From the NCBI GenBank assembly GCA_963761525.1, contig CAVXHG010000007.1:186001-250000 (forward strand): 64,000 nucleotides of DNA. The letters run 5' to 3'. The stretch is from BOG-931 sp963761525. GTDB lineage: Bacteria; Pseudomonadota; Alphaproteobacteria; Rhizobiales; Xanthobacteraceae. The notes beneath the pieces were generated by a model. That model was given only the letters and a program-made list of their open reading frames with translations, had not been told where the DNA came from and made no database searches. This document shows, piece after piece, positions 26,949 through 36,508 of the stretch (positions are counted from its first letter, which is position 1; every line of letters begins with the position of its first letter). The translations under genes were made by a program, and so were the position numbers.

Positions 26949-27701
26949 ATGCAATCCATTCGTAGCCTGATCAACTCCCGCCGCGGCGGCGCGGCGGTGG
27001 CGTTGCGCGCCGCAATCGTTGTCGGATACGGCCTTCTGGTTTGCGCCTGTCAGACCGATCAGCAGCAGATCCCCGGTGTGCCGGAAACTCCATTCGATTA
27101 TCGAGATCGGCATCCGATCACGGTGACCGAGGCGGATCACACTTTACAGCTTTTCATCGGCGCCAATCGCGCGTCGCTGACACCGATGCAGCGCGCGGAA
27201 GTGCTGGCGTTTGGACAATCCTGGAAGACTGAAGCGACCGGCGGTGTTCTGGTTGATCTGCCCACCGGGACGGTCAACGAGCAGTCGTCGGCGGGCGCGT
27301 TGCGCGAAATCCGGTCGATTCTCGGCGCAACCGGCGTGCCGCCGCAAAGTGTCATGGTGCGCACGTATCAGGCCGGTCCGCGCACCTTCGCGACGGTTCG
27401 CATCACCTATCCGAAAGTCACGGCACAAGCTGGCCCGTGCGGAATGTGGCCAAAGGACATCGGAGCGAGCGTGGATTCGGAATACTACGAAAACAAGCAA
27501 TATTGGAACTTCGGCTGCTCGGCACAGCACAATCTGGCCGCGATGGTCGACAATCCGGCGGATCTGGTGCAACCGCGCAGTGAAACGCCGGTGTACACAA
27601 TGCGGCGGACCCAGGTCGTCGAGAAATACCGCGAGGGTCAACCCACCGCGACAACCTACACCAACACCAATTCAGGAAAGATTAGCGATTTCGGGCAGTA
27701 A
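26949..27701 (+). CDS. cpaD: Pilus assembly lipoprotein CpaD
   Basis: A 250-residue CpaD-family protein, probably outer-membrane anchored. Start ATG 26949 follows GGGAGA. The N-terminal hydrophobic segment (GYGLLVCACQTD) ends with a lipobox-like cysteine. The central part (VTEADHTLQLFIGANRASLT) resembles an OmpA/SIMPL-like fold and the YWNFGCSAQHNLAAMVDNPA motif is the family signature. It sits between cpaC and cpaE as in Caulobacter. Confidence 0.9.
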   Translation: MQSIRSLINSRRGGAAVALRAAIVVGYGLLVCACQTDQQQIPGVPETPFDYRDRHPITVTEADHTLQLFIGANRASLTPMQRAEVLAFGQSWKTEATGGVLVDLPTGTVNEQSSAGALREIRSILGATGVPPQSVMVRTYQAGPRTFATVRITYPKVTAQAGPCGMWPKDIGASVDSEYYENKQYWNFGCSAQHNLAAMVDNPADLVQPRSETPVYTMRRTQVVEKYREGQPTATTYTNTNSGKISDFGQ

Positions 27702-27729
27702 CATCGGCGGTAATGAAAGCTAATAGGGT

Positions 27730-28983
27730 ATGAGCGAAAGTTACGCAGCAGCGGATGACAGCGGCCGCGATGATCACATCGCGCCGGCGCCGCGCGTTTC
27801 CGTTCAGGCATTTTGCGAGACGGTCGAAACCGCGGCGTCGATTCAGGCGGCCGGCGAAGACCGGCGCATGGCCAAGGCGCATTTGCGAATTCAGATGGGC
27901 GGCCTGACCGCCGCAGTCGAAGCCTATCAAAGCTCACCAACGCCGAACGTCATCATTCTGGAATCCGAGCATGGCGACGACGAGATCCTCGACGGGCTCG
28001 ATCAGCTTGCCAATTATTGCGATCCCGGCACGCGAGTCATTGTGATTGGCCGGATGAACGACGTTTTGCTTTACCGCGGACTGGTGAAACGGGGCGTCAG
28101 CGACTACCTGATCGCGCCAGTCGACACATTGCAGATCGTTCGCGCGGTGTGCGGCCTGTTCTCCGCGCCCGATGCCAAGCCCGTGGGGCGGATCATCGCC
28201 GTGGCGGGTGCGAAAGGCGGCGTCGGCGCGTCCACGCTCGCCCACAACATCGCCTTTGCCATTTCACACGATCTCACGCTCGACTCGGTCGTGGCCGATC
28301 TCGATCTGGCGTTCGGCACCGCTGGCCTGGATTTCAATCAGGACCCTCCGCAGGGCATCGCCGAAGCGGTCTTTTCTCCGGATCGTGTCGATACCGCTTT
28401 TGTCGACCGCTTGCTGGCGAAGTGCACCGACCATCTGAGTTTGCTGGCAGCGCCGGCGACGCTCGACCGCGTCTATGATTTCGGTGCCGACGCTTTCGAT
28501 TCCATCTTCGATTCGCTTCGCGCCACCGTGCCATGCCTCGTGCTCGACGTACCGCACCAGTGGACCGGCTGGAGCAAGCAAGCGCTGGTCGCTGCGGACG
28601 AAATCCTCATCGTCGCCGAGCCGGATCTTGCGAACCTTCGCAACGCAAAGAATCTGTACGATTTCCTGAAAGCGTCGCGGCCCAATGATCATCTGCCGCG
28701 TTACTGTCTCAATAAGGTCGGAGTGCCGAAGCGTCCGGAAATCAAAGCCGCCGACTTCGCCAAGGCTCTTGAAGAGGAGCCGGTCGCGATCATTCCCTTC
28801 GAACCGCAGACTTTCGGCGCCGCCGCAAATAACGGCCAGATGATCGCCGAGATTTCATCGAGTCATCGCGCTGCCGAAACCTTCAGGCGGCTGGCTTATC
28901 AATTGGTTGGCCGTAACGAGACCAAAAAGCAGCGTTCCAGTTTGTTTTCGCCACTGCTCGATAGGTTGCGACGACAAGCGTAA
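27730..28983 (+). CDS. cpaE: Pilus assembly ATPase CpaE (MinD-like with receiver-like N-domain)
   Basis: A 417-residue protein that places the pilus machine in the cell. The N-terminal 130 residues look like an atypical response-regulator receiver (NVIILESEHGDDEILDGLD, GVSDYLIAPVDTLQIVRAV). The MinD/ParA domain follows, with a deviant Walker A KGGVGAST (AGAKGGVGASTLAHN) lacking the second lysine, as usual for CpaE. ADLDLAFGTAGLDFNQD is the Walker A-prime/switch region. No change unlike the family was noticed. Confidence 0.93.
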   Translation: MSESYAAADDSGRDDHIAPAPRVSVQAFCETVETAASIQAAGEDRRMAKAHLRIQMGGLTAAVEAYQSSPTPNVIILESEHGDDEILDGLDQLANYCDPGTRVIVIGRMNDVLLYRGLVKRGVSDYLIAPVDTLQIVRAVCGLFSAPDAKPVGRIIAVAGAKGGVGASTLAHNIAFAISHDLTLDSVVADLDLAFGTAGLDFNQDPPQGIAEAVFSPDRVDTAFVDRLLAKCTDHLSLLAAPATLDRVYDFGADAFDSIFDSLRATVPCLVLDVPHQWTGWSKQALVAADEILIVAEPDLANLRNAKNLYDFLKASRPNDHLPRYCLNKVGVPKRPEIKAADFAKALEEEPVAIIPFEPQTFGAAANNGQMIAEISSSHRAAETFRRLAYQLVGRNETKKQRSSLFSPLLDRLRRQA

Positions 28984-29004
28984 AGAGTGTCGGAGTAGAG
29001 TAAA

Positions 29005-30564
29005 GTGTTTGGCAAGCGTCCCACCGGTGAAAATGCCGGCGCGATAGTACAAGAGCGGCCCTCGGCTGCTGCACCCGCCGCACCGGCGCCTATGCCGCCC
29101 GCGGCGGCTTCGCCGTCACTGGTGCCGCAGCCAACAGCCAAGCAAAGCGGTGTCGGGCTTACGCCGTTTCCCTCCGCGGGCCTCGGCGCGCCGATCATAG
29201 GAGCGCCGACCGGCAAGCCGAATGTCGGTGGCCCGCCCAAACCGCCGCCGGTGGTGCCGACTGCGGTCGATTCGCGCCGCTCGGAATCCTATTACGAGAC
29301 CAAGGGTACGGTGTTCGGTGCGCTGATCGAGGCGATCGACCTTGCGCAATTGGCCAAGCTCGACGCTGATTCAGCGCGCGAGGAAATCCGCGACATCGTC
29401 AACGAAATCATCGCCATAAAGAATATCGTGATGTCGATCTCCGAGCAGGAAGACCTGCTCGACGACATCTGTAATGACGTGCTCGGCTACGGTCCGCTCG
29501 AACCTTTGCTCGCCCGCGACGACATCGCGGATATCATGGTGAACGGGTCCGGCACGGTCTACATCGAAGTCAGCGGCAAGATTCAAAAGACCGGAATTCG
29601 TTTCCGCGATAACCAGCAGCTCTTGAACATCTGCCAGCGCATCGTCAGCCAGGTCGGCCGCCGCGTCGATGAATCGTCACCGATCTGCGACGCGCGCTTG
29701 CCCGATGGCTCGCGCGTCAACGCCATCGTGGCGCCGCTGGCCATCGACGGACCTGCGCTCACCATCCGCAAATTCAAGAAGGACAAGCTCACTCTCGAGC
29801 AGCTCGTCCGGTTCGGCTCGATTACGCCCCAAGGCTCCGACATCCTCCAGGTGATCGGCCGCTGCCGCATCAACACGCTGATCTCCGGCGGTACCGGTTC
29901 GGGAAAGACCACGCTGCTGAATTGCCTTACCCGCTACATCGACGACGACGAGCGCATCATTACCTGCGAAGACGCAGCCGAACTGCAATTGCAGCAACCG
30001 CACGTGGTGCGGCTCGAAACCCGGCCGCCGAACCTCGAAGGCGAGGGGCAGATTACGATGCGTGACCTGGTGCGCAACTGCCTTCGTATGCGGCCTGAAC
30101 GCATCATCGTCGGCGAGGTGCGCGGCCAGGAGGCATTCGACCTGTTGCAGGCGATGAACACCGGCCACGACGGCTCGATGGGGACGCTGCACGCCAATAC
30201 GCCACGCGAGGCGCTTTCGCGTCTGGAAGCCATGATTACGATGGGCGGCTACGCGCTGCCTTCGCGCACCATCCGCGAAATGATTTGCGCCGCGGTCGAC
30301 GTTGTCGTCCAGGCGGCCCGTTTGCGCGACGGCTCCCGCCGTATCACCCACATCACCGAAGTGATGGGCATGGAAGGCGACGTCATCATCACCCAGGACA
30401 TTTTCACTTACGACATCATGGGCGAAGACGCCAACGGCAATCTTATCGGCAAGCACAAGTCGACCGGCATAGGCCGTCCGAAATTCTGGGATCGGGCCCG
30501 CTACTACGGTGAGGAAAAGCGCCTCGCTGCGGCCCTTGATGCCGCCGCCGCGATCGAAGGTTAG
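29005..30564 (+). CDS. cpaF: Tad pilus secretion ATPase CpaF (TadA)
   Basis: Hexameric motor ATPase of the GspE/VirB11 superfamily, 519 residues. Start GTG 29005. A Pro/Ala-rich N-terminal region (about 90 residues) precedes the N-domain. ISGGTGSGKTTLLNCLTRY is Walker A, then the Asp box (ITCEDAAELQLQ), Walker B (RPERIIVGEVRGQEAFDLLQ) and the His box (GHDGSMGTLHANTPREAL). Gap to tadB is 4 bp, so the operon continues. Confidence 0.97.
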   Translation: MFGKRPTGENAGAIVQERPSAAAPAAPAPMPPAAASPSLVPQPTAKQSGVGLTPFPSAGLGAPIIGAPTGKPNVGGPPKPPPVVPTAVDSRRSESYYETKGTVFGALIEAIDLAQLAKLDADSAREEIRDIVNEIIAIKNIVMSISEQEDLLDDICNDVLGYGPLEPLLARDDIADIMVNGSGTVYIEVSGKIQKTGIRFRDNQQLLNICQRIVSQVGRRVDESSPICDARLPDGSRVNAIVAPLAIDGPALTIRKFKKDKLTLEQLVRFGSITPQGSDILQVIGRCRINTLISGGTGSGKTTLLNCLTRYIDDDERIITCEDAAELQLQQPHVVRLETRPPNLEGEGQITMRDLVRNCLRMRPERIIVGEVRGQEAFDLLQAMNTGHDGSMGTLHANTPREALSRLEAMITMGGYALPSRTIREMICAAVDVVVQAARLRDGSRRITHITEVMGMEGDVIITQDIFTYDIMGEDANGNLIGKHKSTGIGRPKFWDRARYYGEEKRLAAALDAAAAIEG

Positions 30565-30568
30565 TACG

Positions 30569-31534
30569 ATGAATTATGGATTATTTTTCCTGGTGGCGCT
30601 TGCGATTGGCGGCGTGCTCTGGGTTTTTGTCTATCCGTTGCTCTCGGGCGAACGAAAAACCGAGCGTCGCGTCGCGAGTGTCGCGCGCACCGACCCGATG
30701 AAGCGGCAAACACGCGCCGCGGCGCCGAAAGCGCGCCGCGACATCGAGGGAACGCTCAAAGAAATCGAAGAACGGCAAAAGCAGAAAAAACGCGTCGCGT
30801 TGAACGTCCGCATCGAGCAGGCGGGCCTGACCTGGTCGAAGCAGAAGTTCTTCGTCATCTCCGGCGCCCTTGGACTTGTCGCTTTTGTGCTGCCGCTTTT
30901 CCTCGGCCTGGGCTTGTTGCCCAGCCTGGGTTTTGCCTTTGCGGGAGCTTTCGGGATACCGCGCTGGCTGCTGTCGTTCCTCAAAAAGCGGCGCGAATCC
31001 AATTTCCTCAAAAATTTTCCCGATGCAGTCGATGTCATCGTGCGTGGCATCAAGGCCGGCTTGCCACTGCTTGACAGCCTCAAGCTGATTGCAAACGAGT
31101 CCGAAGAGCCCATCCGTAGCGAGTTCCGCGGTATCATCGAGACCCAGGCGATCGGCATTCCGCTCGGTGACGCCTGTCAGAAGCTCTATGATCATATGCC
31201 AGTCGCCGAGGCGAACTTCTTCGGCATCGTTATTTCAATTCAGCAGCGCGCCGGCGGCAATTTGTCCGAGACTCTCGGAAACCTTTCCAAGGTGCTTCGC
31301 GAGCGCAAGAAGATGAAGGCCAAGATCCAGGCGATGTCGATGGAAGCGAAGGCCTCGGCCGCGATCATCGGCTGCCTGCCGCCTTCCGTGATGACGTTGG
31401 TCTGGCTCACTAGTCCGGCCTACATCGATCTGCTTTGGACCTCGTCGACCGGCCGCGTCATGCTTGCCTGCAGCGCGGCCTGGATGTCGATCGGCGTCTT
31501 CGTGATGAAGAAGATGATCAACTTCGATTTCTGA
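30569..31534 (+). CDS. tadB: Tad pilus inner-membrane platform protein TadB
   Basis: Polytopic GspF-domain protein of 321 residues from ATG 30569 (MNYGLFFLVALAIGG). The central hydrophilic T2SSF domain (NFPDAVDVIVRGIKAGLPLL, ISIQQRAGGNLSETLGNLS) lies between two membrane helices on each side. It pairs with TadC as the platform on which CpaF acts. It is preceded by cpaF (4 bp) and followed by tadC (9 bp). Confidence 0.94.
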   Translation: MNYGLFFLVALAIGGVLWVFVYPLLSGERKTERRVASVARTDPMKRQTRAAAPKARRDIEGTLKEIEERQKQKKRVALNVRIEQAGLTWSKQKFFVISGALGLVAFVLPLFLGLGLLPSLGFAFAGAFGIPRWLLSFLKKRRESNFLKNFPDAVDVIVRGIKAGLPLLDSLKLIANESEEPIRSEFRGIIETQAIGIPLGDACQKLYDHMPVAEANFFGIVISIQQRAGGNLSETLGNLSKVLRERKKMKAKIQAMSMEAKASAAIIGCLPPSVMTLVWLTSPAYIDLLWTSSTGRVMLACSAAWMSIGVFVMKKMINFDF

Positions 31535-31543
31535 GAACGCGTC

Positions 31544-32523
31544 ATGATGGAATTTCTCCTTTCGCAGGCGACCGACCCGAGAATCCTCTTCATGTTTTTT
31601 GCTGCGGTTGCGGCGGGCGCGACTGTGCTCTACGCTGGCAATGCCGCTTTTGTCGACCGATACGCTCGACAAGCGGATGAAAGCGGTGGCCCTCGAGCGC
31701 GAAAAGATCCGCCAGCGCGAGCGCGAGCGGATGACGCAGCTAAGCAGCAAAGGATCGCTGCGCCAGTCGCCGAAGCAGTACATGAAGACGATCGTTGAGA
31801 ACTTCAACCTCGGCAAATGGGTCGGGCAGGACAAAGCGCGCTCGATGTTGATGCAGGCCGGCTTTCGTGGTCAGGCGCCGTACGTCACGTACCTGTTCTT
31901 TCGGATGGCGATGCCGATCATCATGTTCTTCGGCTCGCTGTTCTACATTTTCGTCGTGATCGACCTCGATTATCCGCCGATGATGAAATTCGCGATGTGT
32001 ATCGGCTGCGCGTATTTCGGCATGTACAGCCCGAACCTGTTCCTGAAGAACAAGATTCAGCGGCGGCAGTTATCGATCAAGCGGGCGTTTCCCGATGCAC
32101 TCGACTTGCTGCTGATCTGCGTCGAATCCGGCATGTCGATCGAAACGGCGTTCCGCAAGGTCAGCGAGGAAATCGGTACGCCAGTCGGTTGCGCTCGCCG
32201 AGGAATTCACGCTGACCACGGCGGAATTGTCTTATCTGCCCGACCGCCGCCAGGCTTACGAAAACCTGGTGCAACGAACGGGTCTCGAAGGCGTTAAGGC
32301 GGTCGGCATCGCCTTGCAGCAGGCGGAGCGTTACGGCACGCCGCTCGGGACGACGCTCCGTGTGCTGGCCCAGGAAAATCGCGACATGCGCATGTCGGAA
32401 GCCGAAAAGAAAGCCGCCGGCTTACCGCCGAAGCTCACCGTGCCGATGATTGTATTCTTCCTGCCGGTGCTGTTTGTCGTGATTTTGGGACCGGCGGCGA
32501 TCAAGGTGATGTCGATACAGTAA
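31544..32523 (+). pseudogene. tadC: Tad pilus inner-membrane platform protein TadC (frame broken twice)
   Basis: Second GspF-like platform protein. Parts in three frames join into one family-length protein: MMEFLLSQATDPRILFMFFA; then LDKRMKAVALEREKIRQRER and FPDALDLLLICVESGMSIE; then LSYLPDRRQAYENLVQRTG up to the stop at 32523. The breaks lie near 31632 (one extra base, CTC-T-ACGCTGGCAATG) and near 32178 (ACGCCAGTCG, an extra C before CAGTCGGTT). Both are single-base insertions and every family motif is retained, so assembly error is likely. Confidence 0.88.
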
Positions 32524-32571
32524 GTCTGATGCTGTTATCGCCGAGCGGGCCGAGCTGCGGCGTTCCGGAAA

Positions 32572-33401
32572 TCAGCTCGATCCGGTAGACGCGCGCGCCG
32601 ACGTCTTCGACTTGGGAGTGGGGGCATCGACCCGGCGCGCCAGCATTTGCCGCAAATAGGCGACGTTGGCGGCTGCCTCGTCCGGTGGCAAATCGGCGGA
32701 TGCGATCTGCTCGGCTTCGGCGAACCTGCCCTGCAAGCCGACGACCAGCGCCAGATTTTGTCGCACGCGTGGATCGACCGGACCATGGGTCTTCGGCGCG
32801 GCGCAGCGTCGCTTCCGCGTTCGGCAGGTCCCGGGACAGTGCATAAGAGAGGCCGAGATTGGACAGCACCGAAGGCTCGTCGGGAACGATCTTGAGCGCA
32901 GTCTGATAATAGCGTTGCGCTTCTTCGTGGCGGCCCATCTGGTCGAGCACCGCGCCTTGCGCGGAGAGGATGCGCCAGTCCGGTTGATCGGGGGAGTGGG
33001 CGCGGCCGAGCACCTCAAGCGCCTGCTCATAGGAGCCGGCTTCCGCCAGGGCTCGTCCATATTCTCCCAGCACGGTCTTGTCGTTCGGGTGTTCCATCGA
33101 CAGCCGTTCAAGCACGGCGACCGCTTGCGCGCGTTGGCCGGTGGCGCGGAGCGCCTGGGCATAATGCAAAGCAACGTCGATTCTCGAAGGGTCGGCGTGG
33201 TATTGCGCACCGTAGGTGTCGAGGTCGCTCCGCCAGCTTGCGTCACTGCGGTTTGCAGGCGCCGCGACCGGCAATGAGCCCGTTGTGTCGGTTGATGTCG
33301 CTGTCTGCGTGGTCTGGCAACCCGCCGTTGCCGCGGCGATTGCGGCAACAAGCGAAACCGAAGCGAGAAGACGCGTGTAAGCGGGACCGGGTCGAATGCA
33401 T
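32572..33401 (-). pseudogene. tadD: Tad pilus lipoprotein TadD, TPR protein (frame broken)
   Basis: Lipoprotein with tetratricopeptide repeats that helps secretin assembly. It has a lipobox (AATAGCQTT), then TPR helices (PSRIDVALHYAQALRATGQR, EYGRALAEAGSYEQALEVLG, GRHEEAQRYYQTALKIVP). After ATLRRAEDP the frame shifts near 32785, and DPRVRQNLALVVGLQGRFAE runs in another frame to the TGA at 32572. The lipoprotein frame has no good start; an ATG at 33401 in a neighbouring frame (MHSTRS) suggests a further indel near 33385. It converges on tadC and closes the locus. Confidence 0.82.
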
Positions 33402-33495
33402 CCTATTCGCCGCGAGGTTAGCCGCAGGGTTGGCCAGCAATAGACCGTTAACCCTAACGAGCCGTTAACGCGGGAAAGGTCTAGATTTCTCGTTG

Positions 33496-33545
33496 GCGCA
33501 TGATCTTTTCGGAAAACCGGAAGTCCACTTTTCCGGATCATGCGC
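33496..33545. repeat. Palindromic intergenic repeat, second copy
   Basis: A 50-bp imperfect palindrome with arms GCGCATGATCTTTTCGGAAA and its near reverse complement TTTTCCGGATCATGCGC. It is related to the element at 8915. It abuts the phoU stop codon and lies between phoU and tadD, both on the minus strand. Confidence 0.72.
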
Positions 33546-34285
33546 TAGGCGGGAACAGTTTCCACGCCGATCCAGGGTTCGTTGATGATGGTGGCGTTGT
33601 CGCCCTTTGGCCGTTCGCCGGCGATAGCGCGGCCTTCGACCATGTAGTGAACGGCCTCGGCGATATTGGTGGCGTGGTCGCCGATGCGTTCGATGTTCTT
33701 GGCGCAGAACAGGTAGTGGATGCAGAGCGAAATGGTTCCCGGATCTTCCATCGTGTAGGTGATGAGTTCCCGGAACAGCGAGACATAAAGGGCGTCGACT
33801 TCCTTGTCGCCCTGCCAGACCCGCAACGCTTTAAGTGGATTGCGGTCGACGAAGCTGTCGAGCACGACCGCGAGCTGGGTGCTGACCAAACCTGCCATGT
33901 GGCGAAGCCCGCGGATCAGCGTGCGCTGCGAATTCTCGTCGCTCACGGCGATGACACGTTTGCCAATATTCTTGGCGAGGTCGCCGATCCGTTCGAGGTC
34001 GTTGGCAATTCGCAGCATGGCGACCAGTGCCCGTAGATCGATGGCCAACGGTTGACGGAGCGCGATGGTCTCGACCGCTTTCTCCTCGATCTGGCGTTGC
34101 AAACGGTCGATCGACGAATCCAGTTCGATGATCCGCCGCGCCAGAGTAGGGTCCTGGCGCGCCAGCGCATCGATGGCGTCGGTCACCTGCTTTTGTGCAA
34201 GGCCGCCCATCTCGGCGACCAATTGAGTGACCTTGATCAGGTCACTGTCGAAGACTCTTGCTGTATGGTCGGACACGTTGATCAT
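33545..34285 (-). CDS. phoU: Phosphate transport regulator PhoU
   Basis: Cytoplasmic helical protein that damps the PhoR-PhoB response through the Pst transporter, 246 residues from ATG 34285 (MINVSDHTARVFDSDL). Two repeats of three helices carry the metal-cluster motifs LRIANDLERIGDLAKNIGKR and CAKNIERIGDHATNIAEAVH, both intact. In most relatives phoU follows pstB in a pst operon, but here no pst gene lies nearby (neighbours are a SemiSWEET and TadD). Confidence 0.96.
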   Translation of the reverse strand: MINVSDHTARVFDSDLIKVTQLVAEMGGLAQKQVTDAIDALARQDPTLARRIIELDSSIDRLQRQIEEKAVETIALRQPLAIDLRALVAMLRIANDLERIGDLAKNIGKRVIAVSDENSQRTLIRGLRHMAGLVSTQLAVVLDSFVDRNPLKALRVWQGDKEVDALYVSLFRELITYTMEDPGTISLCIHYLFCAKNIERIGDHATNIAEAVHYMVEGRAIAGERPKGDNATIINEPWIGVETVPA

Positions 34286-34495
34286 GCTACGGCCGCGACC
34301 CCCGACGCATTTGTGCAACGTCTTGATGATTCTACGATTCAGCCGTGACGGTCGGATGACACTAGTGCTCGTTTTCGATGTTCGCGATGCATCGCGGCAA
34401 CCTCGGCACTGGTGCGTGCCGGAGGTGAAATGCCGTCATCAAGTTCACATCAAGTCGTTGCCAATATCGGGCCAATTCGCGAGGAGAAAACGACT

Positions 34496-34757
34496 ATGGC
34501 TTCCCCGCTTGTCGATGCGGTTGGTGCATCCGGCGCCGTGCTCACGACAGTGTGTTGGGTTCCGCAGGCGGTAAAGATCATCCGCGACCGCGACACCCGC
34601 GCGATTTCGCTCCCCGGCACGATGCTGTGCGTCATCGGCGTGCTGTTTTGGCTGATTTATGGGGTCGCGATCGTCGACGGCCCGCTGATCGGTTCGAGCG
34701 TCATAACCTTCGCCATCACGGCGAGTCATTCTGGCGCTCAAGATCCGGCACGGCTGA
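34496..34757 (+). pseudogene. SemiSWEET sugar transporter (frame broken near 3' end)
   Basis: A small three-helix protein (PQ-loop/SemiSWEET), about 86 residues, with start ATG 34496 and a GAGGAGA ribosome site. SGAVLTTVCWVPQAVKIIRD carries the PQ motif, and ISLPGTMLCVIGVLFWLIYG and IIGSS-type third helix ITFAITAS follow. In the last helix one base is missing near 34712-34727; the next frame then gives ILALKIRHG and a TGA at 34755, which fits the family's end (LALK). SemiSWEETs dimerise to let sugars pass passively. Confidence 0.78.
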
Positions 34758-34800
34758 AGCTCGACTTTCGGGACGCGGTAAAAGCCGCTATGGTTCCGGC

Positions 34801-35550
34801 ATGGTTTCCCGCCGTCGCGAGCGTCCGCTCGATCGTTCCTTCATCGAAGATCTTGTTGCCGCCAACCGCACGCTGGCGCGGCTCGGCGTGCTCGATGCGT
34901 TCGGGCATGTCAGTGTGCGCGATCCGCGCAATCCGCATCGCTATGTGATCTCGCGCTCGATCGCGCCGGAATCGGTGAGCAACGCCGACATTCTGGTGCT
35001 CGATCTCGACAGCCAGACCGTGGACGCGAAGGATGAAGGCAAGCTTTTGTACCGCGAGCGCTTCATCCACGGCGAGATTTACAAGGCAAGGCCGGACGTC
35101 AACGCGGTGGTGCACAGCCATTCGCCGACCGTTGTGCCGTTCACGGTGACACGCGCAAAACTGCAGCCACTGCTGCACAACGCCGGCTTTCTTGGGCTCG
35201 GCGTCCCGCTGTTCGAGATCCGCAAAAGCGTCGGCGACGGCACCGACCTCATGATCCTCACCCCCAGCCTCGGCAAGGATCTGGCGAAGCAACTCGGCAA
35301 GGATGCCGCGGTGATCCTGATGCGCGGGCACGGCGACAGCGTGGTCGGTCCGTCGCTGCCCAATGCCGTGTTTCGCGCCTACTACACCGAGATCAATGCC
35401 CGTCAGCAGCTGGCCGCGATCACCATCGGCGGCCCGATCAATTTCATGTCCAAAGCGGAAGCCTTGACGGCTAATGACGCCATGCTTCGCGCTTCGGCGC
35501 GGCCGTGGGCGCTCTGGCGCAAGCAGGCGCTGTCACATCGCCACGATTAA
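34801..35550 (+). CDS. Class II aldolase/adducin-family protein
   Basis: A 249-residue protein (ATG 34801) with the zinc-binding aldolase/adducin fold. The His pair is in VVHSHSPTV, and the third ligand His in ILMRGHGDSVVG. Relatives are fuculose-phosphate aldolases and oxo-acid decarboxylases or epimerases; without a kinase or sugar isomerase beside it no substrate can be named. The start lies 43 bp after the SemiSWEET stop, in the same direction, so both may form a unit. Confidence 0.85.
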   Translation: MVSRRRERPLDRSFIEDLVAANRTLARLGVLDAFGHVSVRDPRNPHRYVISRSIAPESVSNADILVLDLDSQTVDAKDEGKLLYRERFIHGEIYKARPDVNAVVHSHSPTVVPFTVTRAKLQPLLHNAGFLGLGVPLFEIRKSVGDGTDLMILTPSLGKDLAKQLGKDAAVILMRGHGDSVVGPSLPNAVFRAYYTEINARQQLAAITIGGPINFMSKAEALTANDAMLRASARPWALWRKQALSHRHD

Positions 35551-35698
35551 AACGCTGCATGATTAAATCGCCGTAAGGCGAGCGCCGCCATCATGGCAAA
35601 GATGTAATCCCGTTGCCTGAATCCGGCCACGGGTTGGCCACGGCGGCGTCCCGGTTCCACAGCATCAGCGAGAGCGGGTCCGCGACGGGGATTCGATC

Positions 35699-36508
35699 AT
35701 GCGACGCTGGTGGTCCGACGCACGTCACTTTCAGATCGTGGCGCTGTCGTCTTTGTTGGCGATCAATTTTTTCTGGATCGATTTCGGCGCCAAGCCGTTT
35801 TACGCCGTTCTTGCCATCGCAAGTTCGCTCGCGACGCAGGTTGTTTGTGCGCGGCTGTTGGGCTTGCCGAACATCGATTTGCGCTCGCCCCTTATCACCG
35901 GCCTGTCGCTAAGCCTTTTGCTGCGCAGCAATGAGCCGTGGCTGGTGGCAGCTGCCGGCGTGATCGCTGTTGCCTCGAAATTTGTCTTTCGGCTGGACGG
36001 CAAACATATCTGGAATCCCGCCGGCTTCGCCATTGTCGTGCTGCTGTTCACGGCGAACGGTGTCTGGATATCGCCGGGGCAGTGGGGCAGCAGCATCTGG
36101 CTGGCGACGCTGGTGGTGTTTCTCGCCGTTATGGTGCTGCAGGCCGCGCAACGTGCCGACATCGCGCTGTTCTTCCTCGGCGCGCACGCGGCTTTGCTGC
36201 TGGCCCGCGCCGTCTGGCTCGGCGATCCGCTTGCGATCCCGCTGCATCAGATGCAGAGCGGGTCGCTGTTGATCTTCGCGTTCTTCATGATCTCCGATCC
36301 GCGCACCGCGCCCGACTCGCGATTGGGCCGCTTTGTGTTCGCGCTGTCGGTGGCGCTTCTTGCCCACTATCTCGCGTTTTTCCTGCAAATGCGGCCGGCG
36401 CTTTACGTGGCGCTGATTGCGCTTGCTCCGGTCACGCCGCTGCTCGACCGGCTGATCTCCTCAAAGCAATTCCGATGGTTTTCCGGTTCACAAGGAGCGT
36501 TGCAATGA
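35699..36508 (+). CDS. RnfD/NqrB-like membrane protein
   Basis: A 269-residue inner-membrane protein with about eight hydrophobic segments, recalling RnfD/NqrB: the N-terminal DLRSPLITGLSLSLLLR, central KHIWNPAGFAIVVLL and FFMISDPRTAP match family landmarks. It is about 80 residues shorter than RnfD, and no S/T-G-A-T motif for covalently bound FMN is seen. No other rnf or nqr gene lies in the window. The stop overlaps the start of the DUF2330 gene by 4 bp, so the two are translated together and probably interact. Role unknown; electron transfer is an inference. Confidence 0.72.
   Translation: MRRWWSDARHFQIVALSSLLAINFFWIDFGAKPFYAVLAIASSLATQVVCARLLGLPNIDLRSPLITGLSLSLLLRSNEPWLVAAAGVIAVASKFVFRLDGKHIWNPAGFAIVVLLFTANGVWISPGQWGSSIWLATLVVFLAVMVLQAAQRADIALFFLGAHAALLLARAVWLGDPLAIPLHQMQSGSLLIFAFFMISDPRTAPDSRLGRFVFALSVALLAHYLAFFLQMRPALYVALIALAPVTPLLDRLISSKQFRWFSGSQGALQ

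Noticed and set aside
31544..32523. Programmed frameshifting in tadC
   Set aside because: No slippery sequence or downstream pseudoknot is apparent, there are two breaks, and similar breaks occur in unrelated genes across the window.
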